NCBI GenBank assembly: GCA_002337005.1
Contig: DDFD01000053.1
Coordinates: forward strand, 17,663-81,662
DNA from: Flavobacteriales bacterium UBA1937
GTDB taxonomy: Bacteria > Bacteroidota > Bacteroidia > Flavobacteriales > Weeksellaceae
Direction of reading: 5' to 3'
Length of the DNA stretch: 64,000 bases
Shown here in pieces: positions 52,876-61,090 of the stretch (position 1 is its first letter; each line of letters begins with the position of its first letter). The position numbers and the translations under genes were made by a program. The notes under the pieces were generated by a model that saw only the letters and a program-made list of their open reading frames with translations, did not search any database and had not been told where the DNA came from.

Positions 52876-53568
52876 TTATTCCTTTAAAAGTTTCTTGATA
52901 TCTTCAATTAGAAGTTTTCTATCCGGTTGAAATTTGCCATCTAATTTCGGGTTTTTGCCATTTTCATCTTCATAATTCAAACCAGAATAATATAAAATAG
53001 GCATTCCATCTTTGCCAAATCTACATCTTACATTGCCTTCTTTATCCACCAAAGCAATCATTCCGCTGTGGTTAAGGCTTTCAGCTTGGTCGTCTTTATC
53101 ACCTACGAAAATATCAAATTCATTAGCAACCTTGCCTATATAATCTCTATCACCCGTCAAAAAATGCCAATTAGGATTGGTAACGCCTAATTTTTTGGCA
53201 TGATTTTTTAGAAATTCTGGAGTATCATTCGTAGGATCAATGCTGATGGAAATAATTCCGAAATCTGGGCTGTTTATCTCTTTATCTACAAACTTCAGAT
53301 TATTATTCATCACCGGACAAATGGTAGGACATCTGGCATAGAAAAACTCCACCAAATAGACTTTTCCTAACATATCTTTGTTAGAAATTTTCTTATTGTT
53401 TTGGTCGGTTAGTACAAAATATGGAGCTTTCATTACGGTATGAAGGCTTTTTTTGAAATAAGAATTGCCAATAAAAATAGCCAAAACAATCACCAGCAAA
53501 CCTATCAATTGATAACCTAGCATTTTGTTCATCCCAAATTTGGAGGGATTTTTTTTATTAGAACTCAT
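52876..53568 (-). CDS. SCO1/SenC-family copper chaperone
   Basis: A 230-residue thioredoxin-fold protein anchored by one helix (about 20-36). The metal-binding CxxxC is Cys80-Cys84 in ARCPTICPVM, and the partner His lies in ESLNHSGMIALVD. SCO proteins deliver copper to the CuA centre of cytochrome c oxidase. The gene is 1 bp after the stop of a YHS-domain gene, and a cluster of metal-type small proteins precedes it, supporting copper handling. Confidence 0.92.
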   Translation of the reverse strand: MSSNKKNPSKFGMNKMLGYQLIGLLVIVLAIFIGNSYFKKSLHTVMKAPYFVLTDQNNKKISNKDMLGKVYLVEFFYARCPTICPVMNNNLKFVDKEINSPDFGIISISIDPTNDTPEFLKNHAKKLGVTNPNWHFLTGDRDYIGKVANEFDIFVGDKDDQAESLNHSGMIALVDKEGNVRCRFGKDGMPILYYSGLNYEDENGKNPKLDGKFQPDRKLLIEDIKKLLKE

Positions 53569-53569
53569 T

Positions 53570-53857
53570 TTAGTTTTTTATAACGTATTTTTCTGGAGTT
53601 TTTTTAAACTCATCTTTGCACATAGAATTACAAAAACCATAGGTTTTACCTTTGTAATTAGCAGTATCTTTTAGATATTCTGCGGTTTTCATTCCACAAA
53701 CAGGGTCTTCTGCATTCACTACTTTCACATTGAGTTTTTCGTCTTGTGAAGTGTGCATTTTAGAATGATCCACTTTTTTTACTTCCATATTTTCTTTTTT
53801 ACAAGAAACTACGGTAATTGCCAGAATTCCAGCAATAATATATATTGATTTCATCAT
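53570..53857 (-). CDS. YHS-domain lipoprotein, paralogue A
   Basis: A 95-residue lipoprotein: signal peptide and lipobox TVVSC at about residues 15-19, a His/Met-containing linker (KVDHSKMHTSQDEK), and a YHS domain DPVCGMKTAEYLKDTANYKGKTYGFCNSMC, split here at about residues 56-85. YHS domains occur in heavy-metal proteins and copper ATPases. It lies 1 bp before the SCO gene and 8 bp after its paralogue. The Met/His linker might bind copper; inference. Confidence 0.85.
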   Translation of the reverse strand: MMKSIYIIAGILAITVVSCKKENMEVKKVDHSKMHTSQDEKLNVKVVNAEDPVCGMKTAEYLKDTANYKGKTYGFCNSMCKDEFKKTPEKYVIKN

Positions 53858-53865
53858 TTTATCCG

Positions 53866-54108
53866 TTATTTTTTAACGTATTTTTTAGGCTCTTTTTTGA
53901 AAGCTTCTTTGCAATGCGTTCCACAAAATCCGTACAATTTTTTGTTATAAGTAAGTGTATCTTTCAGAAATTGAGCAGTTTTCATTCCGCAAATTGGGTC
54001 TTCTTCATTTACTACTTTTACATTAAGCCTAGCTGGAGCTTTTTTTGTTTCTTGTGAATAAGATAATAGAGATACTGCAACCAATGCAGCAGATAAAATA
54101 TGTTTCAT
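53866..54108 (-). CDS. YHS-domain secreted protein, paralogue B
   Basis: An 80-residue protein with a signal peptide (MKHILSAALVAVSLLSYSQ) and a YHS domain: EEDPICGMKTAQFLKDT and YGFCGTHCKEAFKKEP. It is a tandem paralogue of the next gene, lacking its lipobox and Met/His linker. I chose MKHILSA as start because the upstream codons include only non-conserved sequence. Part of the four-gene copper-type cluster. Confidence 0.82.
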   Translation of the reverse strand: MKHILSAALVAVSLLSYSQETKKAPARLNVKVVNEEDPICGMKTAQFLKDTLTYNKKLYGFCGTHCKEAFKKEPKKYVKK

Positions 54109-54202
54109 TTTATTTATGATTAAAAAGTTAGATTTTAAATTGAATATATGATAATAGCCCAAAGTCAATTACCATTTAAAAGTGATTATTTTAAAATAAA
54201 CA

Positions 54203-54568
54203 TTAAGAAAGTGGCGGATGAAAAACGCTTTCATTAAAGGGTTTTAAGACCAAATTAAAGCAATTCTGAAAATTATTTTCCACGTTTTTTTCGACTGAAA
54301 AATCTGCTTTAAACTCTGAAATTTCGTTCATAACAAAAAAGTCTATACTTTTAATCTGAACTTTAGATTCTTTGGCGTTTTGATTTTCAGAAGATTTTAG
54401 AATTTCTTTTTTCACATAGCATTTACCATTGCAGCGCAATTCTGGTTTGGCTCTATTCTCACAAAGCTGAGTAGAAATATATTCATAATTTACGGCATAA
54501 TCTAAGATTGGCATTGCCGTTCTAAGCGCCAAAACCATCAATAGAAATATGGAAATTACTGTTCTCAT
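54203..54568 (-). CDS. Small CNGKC-motif protein (copper-cluster associated)
   Basis: A 121-residue protein with an N-terminal hydrophobic helix (VISIFLLMVLALRTAMPILDY). It then has LCENRAKPELRCNGKCYVKKE with Cys36, Cys46 and Cys50. Similar CNGKCxxxK proteins occur beside SCO and YHS genes in Bacteroidota, from memory and without a family name. The closely spaced cysteines suggest metal binding or disulfide exchange. It is the first gene of the cluster, with TAAATTTG (54581-54588) as a -7 element on the minus strand. Confidence 0.65.
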   Translation of the reverse strand: MRTVISIFLLMVLALRTAMPILDYAVNYEYISTQLCENRAKPELRCNGKCYVKKEILKSSENQNAKESKVQIKSIDFFVMNEISEFKADFSVEKNVENNFQNCFNLVLKPFNESVFHPPLS

Positions 54569-54645
54569 TTTTAAGAATTACAAATTTAATGATTTAAAAA
54601 TATAATTTGTGTAATTTTAGTAACTTTGATGAAAGCTTTTAACGG

Positions 54646-55020
54646 ATGAGAAATTTTATATTTTTAGTTTTTCTGTTTTCAATAAAATTATACGGTCAAA
54701 ACTTCAGCAAAAAAGAACATATTGTAAGATTTATCTATAATGTAATTCCTTGCCCTTGCGCACAATGGTCTAAAGTAAATGACAAAAATAAATATTCTGA
54801 AAAATTCTTTCTTATAGACAGCAAAAAATTGACACAAGATGCGGAAGATTTTTGGGATGGTACAAGTTTACCTTTAATTGTAGAAGCAACTGGTGTTTTT
54901 TCTGAAAATAAATCTATTCCAAAAGATTTTTCACCAAAAGGTGATGCAGAAAGAGAAAAAGCAAGAATTTTTAAGTACAGAAAAATTAGATTGGTGCAAT
55001 TAGGAAATAAGAAATTTTAA
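54646..55020 (+). CDS. Secreted protein with CPCAQW motif, unknown
   Basis: A 124-residue protein with a signal peptide (MRNFIFLVFLFSIKLYGQ). The mature part has a CPCAQWSKV motif at about residues 36-44, a charged DAEDFWDGTSLPLIVEATG segment and a basic C terminus. I recognise no family. It is divergent from the copper-type cluster, with a TAACTTTG (54621-54628) -7 element just upstream, so it may share that cluster's regulation. Confidence 0.65.
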   Translation: MRNFIFLVFLFSIKLYGQNFSKKEHIVRFIYNVIPCPCAQWSKVNDKNKYSEKFFLIDSKKLTQDAEDFWDGTSLPLIVEATGVFSENKSIPKDFSPKGDAEREKARIFKYRKIRLVQLGNKKF

Positions 55021-55043
55021 AATTCTTCAAAAAAGTAACATTG

Positions 55044-55058
55044 CGTTCCTACGGAACG
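55044..55058. repeat. Short palindrome CGTTCC-TAC-GGAACG
   Basis: A perfect 6-bp inverted repeat around a TAC loop, in the gap after the CPCAQW gene. It resembles the dispersed REP-like palindromes of flavobacterial genomes, from general recollection. Confidence 0.4.
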
Positions 55059-55088
55059 AATCCACAAAATTTACATTTTAACTTTTTT

Positions 55089-55126
55089 TACTTTGTAATT
55101 CATACTTTGTAATTCATACTTTGTAC
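55089..55126. repeat. 7-bp-period repeat array before rarA stop
   Basis: TACTTTG and TAATTCA alternate in exact register: two full 14-bp units from 55089 and then a further TACTTTG at 55117-55123, ending right at the rarA stop codon. Confidence 0.7.
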
Positions 55127-56407
55127 CTAAAAATACCTTCCCTTCCATTTTTTCTGCAATTCTTCACGGATTTTCTTTTCGGTAGCATTTTCGCCAGGTT
55201 CGTAGAATTTAGTGCCTGAAATTTCTTCGGGTAAAAACTCTTGATTTACAAAATTTCCTTCGTAAGAATGGGCGTATTGATAGTCTTTTCCGTAGTCTAA
55301 ATTTTTCATCAATTTGGTTGGTGCATTTCTAAGATGCAACGGAACTGGCAAATTACCTGTCTGTTTTACCAATGCTAATGCTGCATCTATCGCTTTATAG
55401 GTAGAATTAGATTTTGGGGAACAAGCCAAATAAACCGCTGTTTCACTGAGAATAATTCTAGATTCAGGATTTCCGATAACATTCACCGCTTGAAAACAAT
55501 TATTGGCAATCGTTAAAGCATTTGGATTAGCCAAACCAATATCTTCCGAAGCCAAAATAAGCATTCTTCTGGCAATAAATTTCACATCTTCACCACCTGT
55601 AATCATTCTTGCCAACCAATACACTGCACCATTTGGGTCAGAACCGCGCATTGATTTGATAAATGCAGAAATTATATCGTAATGTTGCTCTCCGTTTTTG
55701 TCATAAAGCGCCATTGTTTCTTGCAAAACAGAAAGCACATCTTCATTGGTGATTTCTTTTTCTTTTAAATTTTTAAATTGATTGAGAACCAATTCAATAG
55801 AATTAATGAGCTTTCTAGCATCACCTCCAGAGTACTGAATAAAGGCTTCTTTTTCACTAATTTTGAAATTCGTTTGCTCTTCTTCATTAAATTTCTTCAA
55901 AGAAATTTCTGTGAGTTCTTCTAATTTTTCAAAGCTTAACGATTTTAGAATATAAACTTGAGACCGAGAAAGCAATGCAGAAACCACCTCGAAACTTGGG
56001 TTTTCGGTAGTTGCGCCGATTAATACAATCCACCCTTTTTCTACCGCATGAAGCAAAGAATCTTGTTGAGATTTATTAAACCGATGAATTTCATCAATGA
56101 ATAAAATGGGTGATTTCCCTGAAAAAAGATTTTGTTTTTTGGCTTCTTCTATCACCTCTCTTACATCTTTTACACCAGAAGAAACCGCCGAAAGTTTGTA
56201 GAATTTTCTACCAGATTTTTCAGAAATAATTTCTGCTAAAGTCGTTTTACCAGTTCCGGGAGGTCCCCAAAAAATAAGAGAATTGAGCGTGTCATTTTCT
56301 AGCATTTTTCTAATGGTTCCGCTGTTACCAGTAAGATGTTCTTGTCCTAAAACTTCGTCTAGAGTTTTTGGTCTGAGTTTTTCGGCTAAAGGAATATTTT
56401 GGTTCAA
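55127..56407 (-). CDS. rarA: Replication-associated recombination protein A (RarA/MgsA)
   Basis: A 426-residue AAA+ ATPase related to the clamp-loader subunits, acting at stalled replication forks. Walker A is WGPPGTGKTTLAE (about 47-59), Walker B ILFIDEIHRFNKSQQD, sensor IGATTENPSFEVVSALLSR, and the C-terminal tetramerisation region includes RGSDPNGAVYWLARMI. Typical length. Monocistronic on the minus strand. Confidence 0.95.
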   Translation of the reverse strand: MNQNIPLAEKLRPKTLDEVLGQEHLTGNSGTIRKMLENDTLNSLIFWGPPGTGKTTLAEIISEKSGRKFYKLSAVSSGVKDVREVIEEAKKQNLFSGKSPILFIDEIHRFNKSQQDSLLHAVEKGWIVLIGATTENPSFEVVSALLSRSQVYILKSLSFEKLEELTEISLKKFNEEEQTNFKISEKEAFIQYSGGDARKLINSIELVLNQFKNLKEKEITNEDVLSVLQETMALYDKNGEQHYDIISAFIKSMRGSDPNGAVYWLARMITGGEDVKFIARRMLILASEDIGLANPNALTIANNCFQAVNVIGNPESRIILSETAVYLACSPKSNSTYKAIDAALALVKQTGNLPVPLHLRNAPTKLMKNLDYGKDYQYAHSYEGNFVNQEFLPEEISGTKFYEPGENATEKKIREELQKKWKGRYF

Positions 56408-56588
56408 TTTTTTTTAATTATTATACAAAAATATTATATTTTATTTAATTTTTTATTAAATTTGTATATCTAAAAACTAAAAGTCATGGAGTCTATTACT
56501 GCCGTTTTATAACAAAAACTGGCGTAAGATTACAATTAAAGTATATTGCCAGTTTGTTTATATAAAACTAAAAAAACAATATACAATC
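56408..56588 (+). promoter_or_regulatory. Leader region with -7 element, 8-codon ORF and hairpin
   Basis: TAAATTTG (56457-56464) is a -7 element 21 bp before an 8-codon ORF (56486-56512, MESITAVL and stop). A hairpin AAACTGGC / GCCAGTTT (56516-56555, 24-nt loop) follows. All sit upstream of the C1q-like gene at 56589. Whether the ORF is translated is unknown. Confidence 0.4.
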
Positions 56589-57308
56589 ATGAGAAATTTT
56601 CATCACTTCCGCAAAATCCTGTTTTTATTTTTCTTTTGTTTCAGTATTCTGATATTAGCACAATATGTTGGAATTAATACCACTTCGCCCGAAAAGGAAT
56701 TAGATATAAACGGTGAGTTAAAAGTAAGAACTATTAACCAAATGAGCAGCCTTTCTGGTAACGAAAGTATTATATTAGTAAGTAACACGGACAATGTATT
56801 AAAAAAAATAGACCCAAGTTTATTGACTACTGTAAGTAATACAAGTGTTTTATCAGTAAAAAAGGAATCTAACCTTTCACTACTAAGTTTAAGTTTTGAT
56901 ATTACTAATGATTGGAAAATTATAAATTTTAGTACAAGTGACATAAAAATAGGCAGTACAAGCAATTTTTCTGGCGGTATATATACTGTACCTTCTACAG
57001 GAATTTATAAAATAGGATATTATTTTAGATATGGAAATGGAATACAAGCTACTCTCTTATCTACACAACCTATTATTGGAATTTTAAAAACTACAGATAA
57101 TACTATTTCTGTATTAGACTCTAGAGAATTTCAAGGGATAAGTGTTCCGCTTGTATTAAGCATAAATCTTACAGAAAATAGCATAGATTCTATTTATTCT
57201 CTTCAAGCTGGTGATAAAATTGTTTTTGCTATTAATACAGGAGGCATTAGCTTATCTTTACTGAATGCTAGTTCTAGCTCTGCGTACATTTATAAAATAT
57301 CTAACTAA
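56589..57308 (+). CDS. Secreted protein with C1q/TNF-like C-terminal domain
   Basis: A 239-residue protein with a signal peptide (about 1-26). The N-terminal VGINTTSPEKELDINGELKV is a beta-prism-like head motif common in bacterial and phage tail-fibre proteins. The C-terminal 135 residues have alternating strands typical of C1q/TNF-like jelly rolls, starting GGIYTVPSTGIYKIGYYFRY and ending SSSSAYIYKISN. Many flavobacteria carry families of such proteins at the surface, possibly as adhesins. A distinctive leader region precedes it. Confidence 0.65.
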   Translation: MRNFHHFRKILFLFFFCFSILILAQYVGINTTSPEKELDINGELKVRTINQMSSLSGNESIILVSNTDNVLKKIDPSLLTTVSNTSVLSVKKESNLSLLSLSFDITNDWKIINFSTSDIKIGSTSNFSGGIYTVPSTGIYKIGYYFRYGNGIQATLLSTQPIIGILKTTDNTISVLDSREFQGISVPLVLSINLTENSIDSIYSLQAGDKIVFAINTGGISLSLLNASSSSAYIYKISN

Positions 57309-57365
57309 ATAAAGCAATCATATATTTGTTGATTATTTTTTATTATTTATTCTAAAAATTTGAGC

Positions 57366-57373
57366 TATTTTTG
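57366..57373 (+). promoter_or_regulatory. -7 element of yidD
   Basis: TATTTTTG matches TAnnTTTG and lies 7 bp before the yidD ATG; no good -33 is visible. Confidence 0.4.
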
Positions 57374-57380
57374 CAAGGTA

Positions 57381-57617
57381 ATGCTCAACAAAATCCTCAT
57401 ATTTCCTTTGATTATTTTGATCAAGTTTTATCAATATGCCATTTCGCCTTGGTTAGGAAAAAACTGTAGGTATGAGCCAACTTGTTCGCATTATACTTTG
57501 GAAGCGCTTAAAGTTCACGGACTTTTTAAAGGTGGATTTTTAGGAATTAAAAGAATAATGAGTTGCCATCCTTGGGGCGGAAGTGGTTATGACCCAGTTC
57601 CACCGAAAAAAAATTAA
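57381..57617 (+). CDS. yidD: Membrane protein insertion efficiency factor YidD
   Basis: A 78-residue protein: a short N-terminal helix (LNKILIFPLIILIKFYQYAI), then CRYEPTCSHYTLEALKVHGL and MSCHPWGGSGYDPVP, diagnostic of YidD. It assists YidC in membrane protein insertion. The ATG at 57381 is used because the family starts with MxxKxxIxPLxxxIxFYQ. It is separate from the usual rnpA/yidC operon. Confidence 0.93.
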   Translation: MLNKILIFPLIILIKFYQYAISPWLGKNCRYEPTCSHYTLEALKVHGLFKGGFLGIKRIMSCHPWGGSGYDPVPPKKN

Positions 57618-57728
57618 GAGAATAAAACATCCTAAGTTTCTCTATTACAATGAGGTGAAAAAATTTAAAAAAAAATTAACGGGGTGTCTGTAACAATTAT
57701 ATAAAACCAGAACTAAATAAATAAAAAT

Positions 57729-58589
57729 ATGAATTTAGCTACGCTACTCTACTACACTTGGGATCCTTCTAAAGGAATAGAAATAGGTTCTTTTACACTG
57801 CATTATTACAGTTTAATGTTTGTTTTAGCATTCGGAATTGGCTATTATTTATTTGTAAAAATGTTTAAAATAGACCACGAAAGCGAAAAAAGCTTAGATT
57901 CTATCTTTACTTGGACATTAGTAGGAACGATTTTAGGAGCTAGATTAGGACACGTAATTTTTTATCAACCAGAGCTTTTCAAACAAGATTTTTTAAGTGT
58001 TTTCTTACCAATACAGACTGTTCCAGAATTCAAATTTACAGGATTTTCAGGATTAGCAAGTCACGGTGCTGCCATCGTTTTGGTATGTTCTACCATATTT
58101 TTAGCAATAAAAGTATTGAAAAAAAATCCTTTTTGGTTGCTTGATAGACTAGCAATTACGGTTGCATTAGCTGGATTTTTCATTAGAATTGGAAATTTCT
58201 TTAATTCTGAAATTGTAGGAAAACCAGCTCCAGACTTTGCTTTTGCAGTTCAATTTCCACAAGATCATAGTTATGGAGATACAGTTCCACGTTATCCTAC
58301 TCAATTATTTGAGGCGTTTTCTTACCTCGCTTTGTTTTTTGTAATGTGGGGAATTTATCTTTATACCAAGAAAAAATATAGCCAAGGTTGGCTTTTCGGA
58401 TTTTTCTTTGCCGTTTTGTGGACGATTAGATTTTTAGTAGAATTTTTAAAAGAACCACAAGGTCAAGAAAAAATTACTTGGGGAATTCTAAATACGGGTC
58501 AGGTTCTCTCTATACCACTTATTATTGTAGGAATTATTTGTATGATTTATTCCTCAAAAATGAAATACGAAGATAAAGTAGAAGCATAA
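57729..58589 (+). CDS. lgt: Prolipoprotein diacylglyceryl transferase
   Basis: A 286-residue polytopic enzyme transferring diacylglycerol to the lipobox cysteine. Motifs include LGARLGHVIFYQ, GLASHGA (His112), and IRIGNFFNSEIVG (Arg153) close to the active site, followed by YPTQLFEAFSY. The lipoproteins in this window (SusD, YHS, 40442) are possible clients. A bidirectional terminator follows after 5 bp. Confidence 0.95.
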   Translation: MNLATLLYYTWDPSKGIEIGSFTLHYYSLMFVLAFGIGYYLFVKMFKIDHESEKSLDSIFTWTLVGTILGARLGHVIFYQPELFKQDFLSVFLPIQTVPEFKFTGFSGLASHGAAIVLVCSTIFLAIKVLKKNPFWLLDRLAITVALAGFFIRIGNFFNSEIVGKPAPDFAFAVQFPQDHSYGDTVPRYPTQLFEAFSYLALFFVMWGIYLYTKKKYSQGWLFGFFFAVLWTIRFLVEFLKEPQGQEKITWGILNTGQVLSIPLIIVGIICMIYSSKMKYEDKVEA

Positions 58590-58594
58590 AAAAT

Positions 58595-58620
58595 AAAGGA
58601 AACCGAAAATGGTTTCCTTT
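58595..58620. terminator. Bidirectional terminator between lgt and nnr
   Basis: A perfect 10-bp stem AAAGGAAACC / GGTTTCCTTT with a 6-nt loop between the two convergent genes; T-rich tails occur on both sides. Confidence 0.82.
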
Positions 58621-58621
58621 T

Positions 58622-60118
58622 TTAGTATAATATTTTAAAAACTTCGCCAAGGTTGTCAATTACATCACTTGGCAGCATCGCTTCTTTAGAGTGTTTTTTT
58701 GCGGCAAGATCTGCTGCTTTTCCATGAATCCAAACTCCAAAAATAGAAGCGTTTTTGGGCGAATAATTTTGAGCCAAAAGAGAGGTAATAATTCCCAAAA
58801 GAACATCTCCGCTTCCGCCTTTTGCCAAACCAGAATTGCCCGTAATATTATAAAAAACCTCACCTTCTGGAGTTACAATCTGTGTATGATGGTCTTTTAA
58901 AACAATAAAAATCTGTAATTCCTTAGCTTTTAGCTTCGCTAAATTTAATCTTTCAAAAGAGTTTTTGGTTTCGCCAAAAAGTCTCGCAAATTCTTTAGGA
59001 TGAGGCGTAATAATCGACTTTTCTGGGATTAAATTTAATTTTTTTGAATTTTTAGCTAAAATATTGAGTGCATCTGCATCTAAAACCAAAGGCAGAGAAT
59101 AATTATTTAAAAATTCTAAAAATTTCTCTTCTGTTTCGGGGTCTGTTCCCAAACCAGCCCCAATACCACAAGTGAAATCATTTTCTACTTCAAAATTTTG
59201 AATAAAATCTTTGCCTCCGTACAAAAACATTGCTTCTGGACAAGAAGTTTGTAGAATTTCGTAACCGCATTTCGGAGCGAGAATATAAGTTAAACCGCTT
59301 CCCGTTTTCAAAGCCGATTTTGTAGCCAAAACCGCTGCTCCTATTTTCCCGAAACTTCCTGCAATGATGCAAGTTTTACCAAAATTTCCTTTGTGCGAAA
59401 AATCGTTTCTAGGTTTGTAAATTTTCTTGATCAAATTTTCGTCAATTATAAAATCTGAAGTTTTGGTCTCATTAATGAATTTTTCACTCAAATTAATATC
59501 TAAAATCTCAATTTTACCACAATACCGTCCTGTTTCGGGATGCAAAAAAGCTTTTTTATAAAACTGAAAACTTAACGTATCATCTGCCTTAAAAACCACA
59601 GCATTTGTATCTATTATTTCATCACAAAATAAGCCCGAAGGAATATCAATAGAAATTTTAGTTCCTTTTGCGGAATTCATTTTTTCTATGGTTTTAGCCA
59701 ATTTTTCTTCCATTTTTCTATTGAGTCCGCTTCCAAAAACAGCATCAATAACCACCTCATTTTCAATAATTTCACTTGAATCAAATTCTGAAAAATCTTT
59801 AATTTCAATTCCTGAAAGCTCTTTCAATAGACTAAAATTGATGGTTGCATCTTTTGAGAAATTCTGTAGAGACAAGTCCGTATAAACTTCCACATCAAAA
59901 TTCAAATAATATAACATTCTGGCGATGGCAAAACCATCTCCGCCATTATTGCCATTTCCACAAAAAATGTGGATTTTTTGTTCAATATCTAGACGTTTAA
60001 AAAGATAATCTGTGCATTTCTGCGCAGCTCTTTCCATTAAAAAATGAGAAGTAATTGGCTCATTATGAATAGTAAACTCATCACAAGCGCGTATCTGAGA
60101 AGCAGTAAAAATTTTCAT
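58622..60118 (-). CDS. nnr: Bifunctional NAD(P)H-hydrate epimerase/dehydratase (Nnr)
   Basis: A 498-residue two-domain repair enzyme for hydrated NADH and NADPH. The N-terminal epimerase domain has IFCGNGNNGGDGFAIARML and a C-terminal ADP-dependent dehydratase domain with TGNSGLAKGGSGDVLLGII, NDFSHKGNFGKTCIIAGS and LDADALNIL. Both nucleotide-binding motifs are intact, so both activities are expected. Convergent with lgt. Confidence 0.95.
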   Translation of the reverse strand: MKIFTASQIRACDEFTIHNEPITSHFLMERAAQKCTDYLFKRLDIEQKIHIFCGNGNNGGDGFAIARMLYYLNFDVEVYTDLSLQNFSKDATINFSLLKELSGIEIKDFSEFDSSEIIENEVVIDAVFGSGLNRKMEEKLAKTIEKMNSAKGTKISIDIPSGLFCDEIIDTNAVVFKADDTLSFQFYKKAFLHPETGRYCGKIEILDINLSEKFINETKTSDFIIDENLIKKIYKPRNDFSHKGNFGKTCIIAGSFGKIGAAVLATKSALKTGSGLTYILAPKCGYEILQTSCPEAMFLYGGKDFIQNFEVENDFTCGIGAGLGTDPETEEKFLEFLNNYSLPLVLDADALNILAKNSKKLNLIPEKSIITPHPKEFARLFGETKNSFERLNLAKLKAKELQIFIVLKDHHTQIVTPEGEVFYNITGNSGLAKGGSGDVLLGIITSLLAQNYSPKNASIFGVWIHGKAADLAAKKHSKEAMLPSDVIDNLGEVFKILY

Positions 60119-60226
60119 AGTGAAATATACTTACACAAATTTATTACTTTAAATCTCATTAATTCGTATTAAAAATAATATTATCATTGTTTTTCTTGAT
60201 TTTCACGGTTTGTCAGCATTTTTTTA

Positions 60227-60234
60227 TAATTTTG
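60227..60234 (+). promoter_or_regulatory. -7 element of mscL
   Basis: TAATTTTG fits TAnnTTTG, 21 bp before the mscL ATG; a possible TTTTC-like -33 is 22 bp upstream. Confidence 0.5.
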
Positions 60235-60255
60235 TTTTCTTAAAAATACAAAACT

Positions 60256-60702
60256 ATGGGATTTATTAAAGAATTTAAAGAATTTGCAGTCAAAGGAAAT
60301 GCATTTGATTTAGCAGTAGGTGTAATTATAGGAGGTGCTTTTGGTAAAATTGTAACTAGTGTAGTAGATGATCTAATTATGCCAATTGTAGCTGCAATTG
60401 TAGGTAAGCCAGATTTCAGCAATTTATATCTTGCAATGGGAAAAGGTTCTGAGGCAATTCCTGCTGGAACAGCATTGGCAAAAGCAAAAGAGCTTGCTCC
60501 AGATGCTTCTATTTTTGCTTATGGTAACTTTATTACTGTGCTTATCAATTTTATTTTACTGGCGTTTGTGGTATTTCTTTTAATTAAAGGAATCAATAAA
60601 ATGAAGAAAGAAGAAGAAAAATCAGCTGCTCCTGAAGCACCAGCTGGTCCTTCACAAGAAGAATTATTAGCAGAAATTAGAGATTTACTCAAAAATAAAT
60701 AA
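60256..60702 (+). CDS. mscL: Large-conductance mechanosensitive channel
   Basis: A 148-residue channel subunit: N-terminal FIKEFKEFAVKGNAFDLAVGVIIGGAFGKIV, split at about residues 3-34, is the first helix of MscL. The second helix is ITVLINFILLAFVVFLLIKGINKM and a charged C terminus ends EELLAEIRDLLKNK. It opens on membrane stretch to release osmolytes. Monocistronic with its own terminator. Confidence 0.95.
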   Translation: MGFIKEFKEFAVKGNAFDLAVGVIIGGAFGKIVTSVVDDLIMPIVAAIVGKPDFSNLYLAMGKGSEAIPAGTALAKAKELAPDASIFAYGNFITVLINFILLAFVVFLLIKGINKMKKEEEKSAAPEAPAGPSQEELLAEIRDLLKNK

Positions 60703-60709
60703 CAAACAG

Positions 60710-60733
60710 AAAGCTCCGATTTTTCGGAGCTTT
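60710..60733 (+). terminator. Intrinsic terminator of mscL
   Basis: A 10-bp stem AAAGCTCCGA / TCGGAGCTTT with a 4-nt loop, followed by T-rich sequence. Confidence 0.85.
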
Positions 60734-60749
60734 TATTTTTTATATACTT

Positions 60750-60986
60750 TTAAATACTGCGGAGATAAATATAGATTTCATCTTTTAGGTGAACTCTTTT
60801 TTTCCTAAGATCTGTAAGGTGCTCATCTGTGGTGTGATTTTGCTCACCGTCTTCATAATGCTCTATCAGTGCATTCACCTCTTCATAATTTACATAAAGT
60901 TTTAGAAATTTATTATCTGAAATTTTCAGCTCAGAGATTTTGTCTGTAAATTCAGGAAATTCGTGGGTAATTGTGTGGTGTTCCAT
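60750..60986 (-). CDS. DUF465 (YdcH-like) small protein
   Basis: A 78-residue soluble helical protein: NALIEHYEDGEQNHTTDEHLTDLRKKRVHLKDEIYIYL, split at about residues 38-75, is the DUF465 pattern in which LRKxRxxLKDEI is the core. The role is unknown. Convergent with mscL. Confidence 0.85.
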   Translation of the reverse strand: MEHHTITHEFPEFTDKISELKISDNKFLKLYVNYEEVNALIEHYEDGEQNHTTDEHLTDLRKKRVHLKDEIYIYLRSI

Positions 60987-61090
60987 AACTTTTAAGTTTT
61001 AAGTGAATTAAACTCTTTTTGTACACTAAAGTTAGGAAATATTACTCAATTATCTTTTATGAAAATTGTCACTATATTTTATCATTAAAT

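Noticed and set aside
57618..57728. Riboswitch upstream of lgt
   Set aside because: The spacer is AT-rich, with no extended pairing or known aptamer motif that I could find.
60991..61004. TTTTAAG tandem duplication before the DUF465 gene as another heptad array
   Set aside because: Only two units are present, in AT-rich DNA, so it is too weak to count with the longer arrays.
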